Shown one piece after another: positions 26,275 through 34,353 of a DNA stretch of 64,000 nucleotides. The notes beneath the pieces are model-generated. The model was not told where the DNA came from. It saw nothing but the letters and a program-made list of their open reading frames with translations, and searched no databases. The DNA lies in NCBI RefSeq assembly GCF_009617995.1, contig NZ_CP044129.1:1054001-1118000 (forward strand), read 5' to 3'. How positions within the stretch are numbered: position 1 is the stretch's first letter; every line of letters begins with the position of its first letter. Position numbers and translations under genes: made by a program. Source of the DNA: Halomicrobium sp. LC1Hm (GTDB taxonomy: Archaea > Halobacteriota > Halobacteria > Halobacteriales > Haloarculaceae).

Positions 26275-26733
26275 CTACCGCAACACTGAGCGACGGGCGA
26301 ACAGTCGGCGCAGTCGAAAGCCGACCGCACCGCCGACGAGTCCGGTAGCGAGAGCGACGGCGGCAGGAAGCGAGACGGCCAGTCCCTCGTAGATGCCGTA
26401 GACGATCAGTTGATCGACGAGTGTTCCGGGCGGTCGCCCGAGTGTCGTGAGCACCACGTCGTACCGGCCCGAGATGACGAAGTCGTCGACGACGTGGACC
26501 GCCAGCAACAGCGGCGTCGCGACCACTGCGGCGAGCGCGCCCCGGTAGTAGCCCGCGTCGTCCCACGCGGTCAGCGTCCCGGCGACCACTCCCCCGAGGA
26601 ATCCGTTGGCCACGATCGCCGTCGTCGGCAGCAACCCCAGCTTCCCCACGGCGAACGAGAAGACCACGACGACCACGGCACCGGCGAACTCCGGGTGGTC
26701 CAGACCGCACCAGCGGTGACGCGTGGCGCTCAC
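26275..26733 (-). CDS. Membrane protein, unknown function
   Basis: 152 residues from the GTG at 26733, which overlaps the stop of the upstream lipoprotein gene as GTGA. About four hydrophobic spans are visible (GAVVVVVFSFAVGKLGLL; a Gly-rich GFLGGVVAGTLTAW; LAAVVATPLLLAVHVVDDFV; LAVSLPAAVALATGLVGG), and the end is basic. The layout recalls small haloarchaeal DUF-type membrane proteins, but no family is recognised. Coupled to the lipoprotein gene, so the two may act together. Confidence 0.7.
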   Translation of the reverse strand: MSATRHRWCGLDHPEFAGAVVVVVFSFAVGKLGLLPTTAIVANGFLGGVVAGTLTAWDDAGYYRGALAAVVATPLLLAVHVVDDFVISGRYDVVLTTLGRPPGTLVDQLIVYGIYEGLAVSLPAAVALATGLVGGAVGFRLRRLFARRSVLR

Positions 26734-27200
26734 GGTCGCCTCCCACTGTCGGTGTCGGCGGCAGTGACGGTCGCGACCCCGTCGTCGACTGAGACGAGGA
26801 GACCGGTACAGCCCTCGGCGGCCACCTCCCAGAGGTAGTCGGTCGTCTCGCCGGTGGCGCGCACTCGGGCACGGAGGACGTGTCGCCCGCTCCGGTCGAC
26901 GACATCTCCGAGCAGTACGTGTCGGTCTTCGTCCGCGTTTCGGCCCGGCACCGTGACGCGCTCGTCGAACACGACCTCTCGCACGACGAGCACGTCGAGA
27001 AACACCGTCAGCTCGACCGTGTGGGGTCGTCCGTCGGCGTTGAGGAGCCGGAGCCCGCCCTGTGGCACGCCACTGTCTGTACACCCGCCGTCGGTTCCGG
27101 CCGAGAGGCACCCGCTCAGTGCGGTCAGGCCGCCGAGACCGGCCAGCAGGCGACGCCGCTCCAGTGTTCGCCCGGTGGTGTCGCTGTGCCTGCGAGTCAC
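26730..27200 (-). CDS. Putative Tat lipoprotein, unknown function
   Basis: 156 residues from the GTG at 27200. The signal contains RRRLLAGLGGLTALSGC, a Tat motif plus lipobox. The mature part is a small beta-rich domain (HTVELTVFLDVLVVREVVFD) ending in GCTGLLVSVDDGVATV; this resembles the small immunoglobulin-like haloarchaeal surface lipoproteins. The minus-strand TATA at 27223-27229 lies 23-29 bases ahead, which decides the start; the frame continues upstream into repeat R1 but without conserved sequence. Confidence 0.72.
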   Translation of the reverse strand: MTRRHSDTTGRTLERRRLLAGLGGLTALSGCLSAGTDGGCTDSGVPQGGLRLLNADGRPHTVELTVFLDVLVVREVVFDERVTVPGRNADEDRHVLLGDVVDRSGRHVLRARVRATGETTDYLWEVAAEGCTGLLVSVDDGVATVTAADTDSGRRP

Positions 27201-27222
27201 ACAGGTAGATCGCCGCACCACG

Positions 27223-27229
27223 CTATAAT
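27223..27229 (-). promoter_or_regulatory. TATA box for the lipoprotein/membrane protein pair
   Basis: ATTATAG on the minus strand, 23-29 bases before the GTG at 27200, a leaderless layout. Confidence 0.6.
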
Positions 27230-27290
27230 GCTTGGGGACGAGGCGCGCTCGACGCCTCGGTCGAGGGAAACATCGACAGTGGCCCGTCTC

Positions 27291-27370
27291 ATACTGCCGG
27301 CTGTCACTGTTGCAAGATATTTGGGACCCCGTGGTCGAGAAATCCTTCACAGACGTACAGCCGGCAGTAT
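27291..27370 (-). repeat. R1 palindromic intergenic repeat, copy 3 (reverse)
   Basis: 80 bp bounded by ATACTGCCGGCTGT and ACAGCCGGCAGTAT. The central hairpin is diverged (GGGACCCCGTGGTC). The right outer bases CA continue into the minus-strand gene, so on that strand the TGA stop of the beta-mannosidase gene (27372-27370) runs straight into the repeat. Confidence 0.88.
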
Positions 27371-29814
27371 CAGTACGTCTCGCGGAGGTGTGTCACGTCG
27401 AGGGCCGCGAGCGCGTCGGCGATCTCCGAGCGGTCGGCGTCGCTCTCGACGGTGATCGTCCGGGACTCGCCGGGGACGAGGTGGAAGTAGTTGTCCGAGA
27501 ACGGCTCGGACAGCGGGGCGTCGAGTGTCACCCACAGCGCCGGCACGTCCGTCTCCAGGGTCACTCTCCGTCCGTCGACGCGCACCTCGATGTCGGGCAC
27601 ACGAAGGTCGAGTCGCTTGTAGGGCTCGCGGAACGCGATCGAGGGGTACGACTCGACGGGGCCGTCGAAGTCGGCCCGCACGAGGCAGTTCGACGGATCT
27701 ACGTCCGGGGCGACCGCGTCGACGTCGACGGTCAGTGGGGTCGTACTATCGAGTGCGGACACGGTCGTGTCGTGTGACGCTGCGTGGATTCGCTCCCCGT
27801 CGAGCGTCCAGATTTCCACGGTGAGCGTCCCAGTGATCGCCTCGGGCCGATCGCTGGTCAGCCACACCTCGACGCCGTCGTCGGTCACCGTCGTCGAGAC
27901 CAGCAGCGGTGCGAAGATCCGGCGAGCGACGTACTGGCTGGCCTTCCAGTCGCCGCCGTACTCGATCGACGACCAGGAGGCACACGGCCAGAGGTCGTTG
28001 AGCTGCCAGTACAGCGCCCCCATCGTGTGTGGCCGCTGTCGCCGCCAGTGCTCGATCGCGGTCTGCATCGCCATGCTCTGCTGGATCTGGCTCAGGTACG
28101 TGAACGTCTCGAAGGAGAAGGGCGTCCGGAAGTTGTCGGTCATCCGCGAGAGGATCCGGCCGTTGCCGCCGGGGCTGCGCTGGTGGTGTTCCATCAGCGG
28201 GGCGGTCGGGTTGAGTTCGTCTGCGGGCAGCACCGACGCGAGCAGCTCCGGCGACGGGAACGACTGGTAGCCGAACTCGGAGACGAACCGCGGTTCGGTC
28301 TCCTCGTAGGCGTCGAAGGAGGCCCCGCTGTGCCACACGTCCCAGTAGTGGATGTCGCCTCGTTCTGTCATGTAGGGATCGTCGTACTCGCGACCGCTGG
28401 AGGGCGAGGCCGACCAGTAGGGCCGCGACGGGTCTTCCTCGGCGACGATCTCGTCGAGCGTTTCGAGGAAGATCGCCTCGTAGTCGGCTTCGAGGCTGTC
28501 GATGTGGTCCTCGTCGGCCCACCAGTTGTGCAGTCCCTCCTCGTTCTCGTTGTTGCCACACCACAGCGCGAGGCTCGGGTGATTGGCCAGCCGGCGGACC
28601 TGATAGCGCGCCTCGGCGGCCACCGTCTCGCGGAACGCCTCGTCGGCGGGGTACAGCGAACAGGCGAACATGAAGTCCTGCCAGACGAGCAAGCCGAGTT
28701 CGTCACAGCGCTCGTAGAAGGCGTCGCGTTCGTAGTGGCCGCCGCCCCAGACACGGATCATGTTCATGTTCGCGCTGGCGGCGCTGTCCAGCAGATCGGT
28801 GTACTCCGTCTCGTCGACGCGGCCGTGGAGCGCCTCCATCGGGATCCAGTTGGCCCCTTTGGCGAACACCGGCACGCCGTTGACCGCGAAGGCGAAGGAC
28901 TCCCCGGCGTCGTCTTCCTCGCGGCACAGCTCGATCTCCCGGAATCCCACGCGGTCGGTCGTCCGATCGGTGTCGTGGTCGCTCTCGACGGTGACCGTCA
29001 GGTCGTACAGCGGCTGGTCGCCGTAGCCGTTGGGCCACCACAGGTCGGGATCGGCGACGGTGAGTTCGAGCGTGTGCTCCTCCCGACCGCCGTCGAGTCC
29101 CATCGCTACGGACTCGGTGGCTCCGGCGACACTCGCGGTCAGCGTCGCCTCGGTCTCTCCCGGTACGTCGAGGCCGATGTCGACGGTCAGGTCGACGCCG
29201 TCGTCGTGGTGGTCCTGTCGGCTCTTCGTGTAGGTGATGCGGGGTCCGGAGTGGCCCACCAGCTCTACGTCGCGCCAGATGCCCATCGTCGGCAGGCACG
29301 GCCCCCAGTCCCAGCCGTAGTGACAGGCGGCCTTGCGGATGTGGTTGCGGTCGGGCACGTCCTGGGGGTAGCGCATCACCGGCACGTCGTAGGGGTGGTC
29401 TGCCGCCCGCTGGCTGCTGTACTCGACCGGCGACTGGAACCGGATCTCGACCTCGTTCGGTCCGGGTTCGAGGGCGTCGCCGACGGGAAACTCGTAGCGG
29501 CGATGCATGTTGTCCGTCCTGCCGACCGTGGTGTCGTTGACCCGGACCGTGGCGACGGTGTCCAGCCCGTGACAGACGAGCGTCTGTCGCGCCTCGGACA
29601 GCAGCGTCTCGTTGACCTCGACGGTTCGCCGGTAGCACCAGTCGCGCTCGGCGACCCACTGTACGTCGAGTTCGTTGTCGGCCTCGTATGGGTCCTGGAT
29701 GGTGCCGGCCGCCAGCAGGTCGCTGTACACGTCGCCGGGGACCGTCGCTGGAAACTGCTGGCCCCCGTCTGCCGGGCGACACTGCCAGCTACCGTTCAGA
29801 GAGTGGCGTTCCAT
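27370..29814 (-). CDS. GH2 beta-mannosidase-type glycosidase
   Basis: 814 residues, the expected length for a GH2 beta-mannosidase: an N-terminal jelly-roll (1-185), Ig-like domains, the TIM barrel (about 300-600) and C-terminal beta domains. The acid/base motif reads LWCGNNENEEG, with E423 the likely acid/base residue, and the nucleophile motif is FVSEFGYQSF with E513. Cleaves terminal beta-1,4-mannose, such as the single beta-mannose of an N-glycan core or mannan ends. No signal peptide. The start at 29814 is the first Met of the conserved jelly-roll; the stop codon is inside R1 copy 3. Divergent from the GH38 gene. Confidence 0.92.
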   Translation of the reverse strand: MERHSLNGSWQCRPADGGQQFPATVPGDVYSDLLAAGTIQDPYEADNELDVQWVAERDWCYRRTVEVNETLLSEARQTLVCHGLDTVATVRVNDTTVGRTDNMHRRYEFPVGDALEPGPNEVEIRFQSPVEYSSQRAADHPYDVPVMRYPQDVPDRNHIRKAACHYGWDWGPCLPTMGIWRDVELVGHSGPRITYTKSRQDHHDDGVDLTVDIGLDVPGETEATLTASVAGATESVAMGLDGGREEHTLELTVADPDLWWPNGYGDQPLYDLTVTVESDHDTDRTTDRVGFREIELCREEDDAGESFAFAVNGVPVFAKGANWIPMEALHGRVDETEYTDLLDSAASANMNMIRVWGGGHYERDAFYERCDELGLLVWQDFMFACSLYPADEAFRETVAAEARYQVRRLANHPSLALWCGNNENEEGLHNWWADEDHIDSLEADYEAIFLETLDEIVAEEDPSRPYWSASPSSGREYDDPYMTERGDIHYWDVWHSGASFDAYEETEPRFVSEFGYQSFPSPELLASVLPADELNPTAPLMEHHQRSPGGNGRILSRMTDNFRTPFSFETFTYLSQIQQSMAMQTAIEHWRRQRPHTMGALYWQLNDLWPCASWSSIEYGGDWKASQYVARRIFAPLLVSTTVTDDGVEVWLTSDRPEAITGTLTVEIWTLDGERIHAASHDTTVSALDSTTPLTVDVDAVAPDVDPSNCLVRADFDGPVESYPSIAFREPYKRLDLRVPDIEVRVDGRRVTLETDVPALWVTLDAPLSEPFSDNYFHLVPGESRTITVESDADRSEIADALAALDVTHLRETY

Positions 29815-29897
29815 GTACGCGCTTATCGCGCTCTGGGCAATAACTCTATCGGGGCCGCCAGCGGTCGTGTTTAGTGAAGCGAATGTGGCCGTTGCTG

Positions 29898-30139
29898 CAC
29901 CGAAAGCCCTCGGCACGCTAGACGGATCTGTGCCGGATATTCTCCCGCCGGTCGAATAGTGCCGGCGCAGATCCGCCTACCGCGCCTCGCCCTTTCATCC
30001 ACCAGGCTTGTGGACAGTGCCACCAGCTACGCCCTGGCGGATGAAAGGGCGAGCGTCGTTCTGGGAACCCGGACCCCGAAAGCACCCACCGGAGCGCAGC
30101 AGTGGTCCCGGGACCGGAACGGCGCGAGGGCTTTCGGTG
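29898..30139. repeat. 242-bp block of nested long inverted repeats
   Basis: Outer arms are a perfect 15-base inverted repeat, CACCGAAAGCCCTCG at 29898-29912 and CGAGGGCTTTCGGTG at 30125-30139. Inside are a 13-base stem (GGATCTGTGCCGG at 29924-29936 with 29962-29974, one mismatch) and a 21-base stem (29986-30006 with 30033-30053, one mismatch, containing CGCCCTTTCATCC). A further CCCCGAAAGC at 30074-30083 repeats part of the left arm. No gene can be supported in it. It may be a small non-autonomous mobile element (MITE- or PATE-like) or a structured RNA. It fills most of the 455-base gap between the divergent GH2 and GH38 genes. Confidence 0.75.
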
Positions 30140-30269
30140 TCTACAGGCCGGAAGATGCAGCGGCTTATCTGAACACGATCCCGCCAGCGCCCGCTCGCCG
30201 GTCCGTGTGGTGTGGCGACGACGACCGAGACCCTCGACACTTAAGGTGATCGCTCGAACAGTGGGTAGC

Positions 30270-33200
30270 ATGCGCGAGACCAGCAGCGCGAAACGCGCCG
30301 ACGAGACCGAGGAGCGTCTCCAGCGCCTCCGGGTCGCACAGCGCAGCGAGATCGAGACCATCTCACACCACGAGACGCGAGCGTTTCTGACGCCCGAGCA
30401 GGCCCGCGAACGGTCCTTCGAGCCGTGCTCGGTCGGGGTCACGTGGGAGAGAGGCCGGGAGACCGAGCCCGACGACCGTCGGGACGCCGACGCAGACGTG
30501 CTCACCGGCCAGGTCTCCGAAGAACAGGCGGTCGGCCGGAACGTCTGGTTTCGCCTCCAGTGTACCGTCCCCGAGTCGATGGCCGGCCTGCCGGTGTACC
30601 TCCGCTTCGTGGCCGAACCGCTGTACGGATCGAGCCACCACGGCGACCCGCGCGTGGAGTCGCTGTGTTTCCGGGACGGGACGCCGGTCAAGTCCTTCGA
30701 CAACGGTCACGATTCCTACAAGCTCGTCGACGAGGCCGCGGGCGGCGAGTCGTTCGATCTCCTCGTCGAGGCCGGGACGACGACCCTGTGGGGTAACCTC
30801 GGCGTCGACGAGTTCACGCTGGAGACCGCCGAACTGTACGCCGAGCGGCCGGCGGTGGCGGATCTCCACCGCCACGTGTCGATCTGTAACGACCTCCGCG
30901 AGCAGTACGACGAGGACTCGCCCAACCGCGGCCGGCTGCTCGACGCCCTCGTCGCGGCCAGTCACACGTTCGCCTTCGACGCCGACTCCGAGGCCGAGTA
31001 CCGAGAGAGCGCCCGCGCCGCGATCGAGGAACTGGAAGCCGTCGAGACGGAACTGACCTCGGATCTCACCGGCCAGCAACTGATTGCCGTCGGCCACGCC
31101 CACCTCGATCTGGCGTGGCACTGGCCGTGGTCGGAGACGGTTCGCAAGTGCGGGCGGTCGTTCTCGAACGTGCTGACGCTGATGGACGACTACCCCGAGT
31201 TCACGTTCATGCAGAGCCAGCCCCACCTCTACGAGTGGATCCGCGACCGCTACCCCGACCAGTTCGACCAGATCGACCGGCGGATCGACGACGGCCAGTG
31301 GCAACCCGAAGGGGCGCTGTGGGTCGAGTCGGACATCAACAACGCGGGCGAGGAGGCCCTCGCCCGACAGTACCTGCTGGGCAAGCGCTACTTCCGCGAG
31401 GAGTTCGACGTGGACCCCGAGGTGACGTTCATCCCCGACGTGTTCGGGTACAGTGCCGGCCTGCCGGGGATCGCGCAGGCGGCCGACTGCCCGTACTTCC
31501 TCACTCAGAAGATGTCCTGGAGCGAGATCAACGACTTCCCACACAGCACGTTCCGATGGGCTGGCATCGACGGCTCGGAGGTGCTCGCACACTTCCCGCC
31601 GGGGGACACCTACAACGGCCAGATGGACGTCGAAGAGATCACCCACTCGGTGTACAACGACGCCCAGAACGCGACGACGGCGGACCGGGCGTACCTGTTT
31701 GGCTGGGGCGACGGCGGCGGCGGCCCCACTCGCGAGATGATCGAGAAGGGCCAGGTCGTCGACGACATCGAAGCCCTGCCGGACGTCGAACACGGGTCGC
31801 TCGCGGGGCTGTTCGACCGGCTGGAACGCAACTACGACGACTATCCCGTCTGGAACGGCGAGCTGTACCTCGAAAAACACCGCGGGACCCTCACCAGCCA
31901 GGCCCAGACCAAGCGCAACAACCGCAAGGGCGAGTACGCGCTCCGGGAGGCGGAGCTGTGGTGTTCGCTCGCGCTGGCGACGACCGACTTCGACTACCCG
32001 CACGAACGGCTCCAGGACGCCTGGAAGGTGCTCCTGTTCAACCAGTTCCACGACATCCTGCCGGGCTCGTCCCAGACGGACGTGTACGCCGACGCCGACC
32101 GGGACTACGAGCGTGTCTTCGAGACGGCCGCGGACGCACGGGCGGCGGCGCTGGACGCACTGCTCGGCGAGCCCGCGGACGGCGACCGCCTCGCCGTGAC
32201 GAACCCCCTGTCGTGGGCACACGAGAGCGTCGCCACCGTCCCCGCCGAGGACGTGTCCGGTGACGCCGACGACCTGGTCGGGACAGCCGACGGCGACGAT
32301 CTGGCCGTCCAGTCGACGACTGCCGGCGTCGGCGACGACACGGCGGACGTGGTGCTCGTCGAGACCCCGGAGCTGCCAGCGATGGGCGCGACGACGCTCT
32401 CGCTGGAGGACGCTGCCGAGCCGGCCGCGACGCCTTTCGAGGTGTCGACCGACGGGCTCTCGAACGGGCTCGTGACGGTGTCGTTCGAGAGCGACGGCAC
32501 CGTCTCCGTCTACGACGAGGAACACGACCGGGCGGTCCTCGACGAACCAGGCAACAGGCTGATGCTGTACCGCGACCAACCCCGCTACTTCGAAGCGTGG
32601 GACATCGAAGAGGACGTCTACGAGGTCGGCGACCAGCTCCCGGCCCCGGAGACGACGGTCGTCGAGGACGGCCCCATTCGAGCCACGGTCCGCCAGCGCC
32701 GCTCGTTCGGCGACTCCGCGCTCGTCCAGGAGATCTCGCTCTACCGGGACTCCCGGCGCGTTGAGTTCCGGACGGAAGTCGACTGGCAGGAAGAAGAGAA
32801 GCTCCTCAAGGCTCACTTCCCGGCCGGCGTGTCGGCCACCAGCGCGACCTACGACACGCACTTTGGCCACCACGAGCGAGACACCCACAGCAACACCTCG
32901 TGGGACGCCGCCCGGTGGGAGGAGGCGGGCGGGCAGTGGGTCGACGTGTCCGAGACCGACTACGGCGTCGCCCTGCTCAACGACTGCAAGTACGGGGTCA
33001 ACGTCGACGGGACCGACATCTCCCTGTCGCTGCTGCGCGCGCCGAACCACCCAGATCCCGAGGCCGACCGCGGCACCCACGAGTTCACGTACACGCTGCT
33101 CGCCCACGAGGACGGCCCGGCCCAGGCCGGTGTCGACCGCGCTGCCGGCGAACTGAACGCGACCACGCGAGCCCGCCCGGTCGACGAGGCGGCCGCGGTC

Positions 33201-33467
33201 GCACCCGTGACCGTCGGTGACGAGGACGTGGTCGTCTCGGCGATCAAGCGCGCCGAAGACAGCGACGACGAACTCGTCGTTCGCCTGTACGAATCGGCCG
33301 GCCGCCACGTCGACACGACGGTCGACTTCGAGTTCGCCGTCACCGACGCCCGAGAGACGAACCTCGTCGAAGACACCCGTGACACCCGGACGGTCGACGA
33401 CTCGCAGCTGTCGCTGTCGTTCGACCCCTTCGAGATCAAGACGATAGCAGTCCATATCGACGACTGA
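30270..33467 (+). CDS. GH38 alpha-mannosidase
   Basis: 1065 residues, full length for GH38. An N-terminal domain of about 265 residues precedes the catalytic barrel. Zinc ligands are visible as H278-x-D280 in GHAHLDLAWHW; the nucleophile is D390 in FIPDVFGYSAGLPG; the later zinc His is in FNQFHDILPG near residue 593. The C-terminal beta-sandwich domains follow. It removes alpha-linked mannose from oligosaccharides, is cytoplasmic and would act with the GH2 beta-mannosidase and the fucosidases. The start at 30270 is chosen because the acidic Arg/Glu-rich N-terminus begins there; the frame upstream belongs to the structured block. Confidence 0.95.
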   Translation: MRETSSAKRADETEERLQRLRVAQRSEIETISHHETRAFLTPEQARERSFEPCSVGVTWERGRETEPDDRRDADADVLTGQVSEEQAVGRNVWFRLQCTVPESMAGLPVYLRFVAEPLYGSSHHGDPRVESLCFRDGTPVKSFDNGHDSYKLVDEAAGGESFDLLVEAGTTTLWGNLGVDEFTLETAELYAERPAVADLHRHVSICNDLREQYDEDSPNRGRLLDALVAASHTFAFDADSEAEYRESARAAIEELEAVETELTSDLTGQQLIAVGHAHLDLAWHWPWSETVRKCGRSFSNVLTLMDDYPEFTFMQSQPHLYEWIRDRYPDQFDQIDRRIDDGQWQPEGALWVESDINNAGEEALARQYLLGKRYFREEFDVDPEVTFIPDVFGYSAGLPGIAQAADCPYFLTQKMSWSEINDFPHSTFRWAGIDGSEVLAHFPPGDTYNGQMDVEEITHSVYNDAQNATTADRAYLFGWGDGGGGPTREMIEKGQVVDDIEALPDVEHGSLAGLFDRLERNYDDYPVWNGELYLEKHRGTLTSQAQTKRNNRKGEYALREAELWCSLALATTDFDYPHERLQDAWKVLLFNQFHDILPGSSQTDVYADADRDYERVFETAADARAAALDALLGEPADGDRLAVTNPLSWAHESVATVPAEDVSGDADDLVGTADGDDLAVQSTTAGVGDDTADVVLVETPELPAMGATTLSLEDAAEPAATPFEVSTDGLSNGLVTVSFESDGTVSVYDEEHDRAVLDEPGNRLMLYRDQPRYFEAWDIEEDVYEVGDQLPAPETTVVEDGPIRATVRQRRSFGDSALVQEISLYRDSRRVEFRTEVDWQEEEKLLKAHFPAGVSATSATYDTHFGHHERDTHSNTSWDAARWEEAGGQWVDVSETDYGVALLNDCKYGVNVDGTDISLSLLRAPNHPDPEADRGTHEFTYTLLAHEDGPAQAGVDRAAGELNATTRARPVDEAAAVAPVTVGDEDVVVSAIKRAEDSDDELVVRLYESAGRHVDTTVDFEFAVTDARETNLVEDTRDTRTVDDSQLSLSFDPFEIKTIAVHIDD

Positions 33468-33726
33468 CGGGTACACTTCTAGCGTTCTCGGATTATATAT
33501 CTGGATATTGGGTCAGAAGCCACTCAGTATGCAATCAAAGAGCCCATTCGCTCCTTAGAAATGGAGAATACACAACCATACTGGGGCACAAATGGGTTAT
33601 TTGGGTGTGGGGCCACCTATTCTGGCGGCGATAGCACACGACGCCGGCAACGCCGTCGCTGTCTCTCGGTCTCTGCCCGCGACCGCAGCCACAGTCTTTT
33701 CGCCGTCAGCGGCCGAACACCCGGAC

Positions 33727-34251
33727 ATGGAGCAGTTCGTCGCCGAGAACCTCGACTACTACGCGGAGACGCAGGGTGTGTTGCCCGAACGGCTCGACGC
33801 CGTCGGTGAGACGTACCGCGAGCAGGGGTACCTGACTCGCGACCAGCTCTACGAGATCGCCTACGAGTCCTCGACGCGCAGCGCCTATCACGTCGAGTCG
33901 AACCCCGACGAGCGCTGTCGGGAGGTGACCCGCAACGTCCGCACCGTCGACGGCGACTTCTCGAAGATCCAGTTGCTCACTGGACTCAGCGGCTTCAAGG
34001 CCCCGACCGCGTCGTGCGTGCTCGCCGCACTCGACGGCGACCGCCACGCCGTCGTCGACACGCGCGTCTGGGCGTCCCTGGAGCGGACGGGGTACCTGGA
34101 GGGGCGCAAAGAGTCGTTCGACGCGGCCGACTACGTGACGATGATCGAGCCGATCAGAGCCATCGCCGAGGAGACCGGGTATCGACCGGTCGAGGTCGGG
34201 TACGCGCTGTTCGCCCACGACGACCGCGTCCGCGAGGGGACGCTCCACTGA
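33727..34251 (+). CDS. HhH-GPD-like (DNA glycosylase fold) protein
   Basis: 174 residues from the ATG at 33727; an earlier ATG at 33592 lies in AT-rich sequence and adds nothing conserved. The segment LLTGLSGFKAPTASCVLAAL fits a helix-hairpin-helix, and VVDTRVWASL matches the position of the catalytic Asp of HhH-GPD glycosylases (VDTHVxR in endonuclease III). The catalytic Lys of bifunctional glycosylases is not at its usual place (GFKAP instead of GVGRK). It could be a monofunctional base-excision enzyme or a non-enzymatic relative. The stop TGA is the left edge of R1 copy 4. Confidence 0.55.
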   Translation: MEQFVAENLDYYAETQGVLPERLDAVGETYREQGYLTRDQLYEIAYESSTRSAYHVESNPDERCREVTRNVRTVDGDFSKIQLLTGLSGFKAPTASCVLAALDGDRHAVVDTRVWASLERTGYLEGRKESFDAADYVTMIEPIRAIAEETGYRPVEVGYALFAHDDRVREGTLH

Positions 34252-34330
34252 TACTGCCGGCTGTCACTTCGTGACGATCTTCGCCACCCCGGGGTGGTGA
34301 AATCGTTCACAGACGTACAGCCGGTAGTAT
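34251..34330 (+). repeat. R1 palindromic intergenic repeat, copy 4 (forward)
   Basis: 80 bp bounded by ATACTGCCGGCTGT and ACAGCCGGTAGTAT, followed by GAGG as in copy 1. It is closest in sequence to copy 1, including the interior CACTTCGTGACGATCTTCGC/GTTCACAGACG. The TGA stop of the HhH gene (34249-34251) overlaps its left end. It sits between convergent genes. Confidence 0.9.
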
Positions 34331-34353
34331 GAGGAGACCCCTTCGAGCCGCGA

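Noticed and set aside
29898-30139. RNase P RNA or SRP RNA
   Set aside because: The conserved cores of those RNAs were not found in this block on either strand; the symmetry is that of nested inverted repeats.
30363-33476. Long open frame opposite the GH38 gene
   Set aside because: Antisense shadow of a well-supported alpha-mannosidase.
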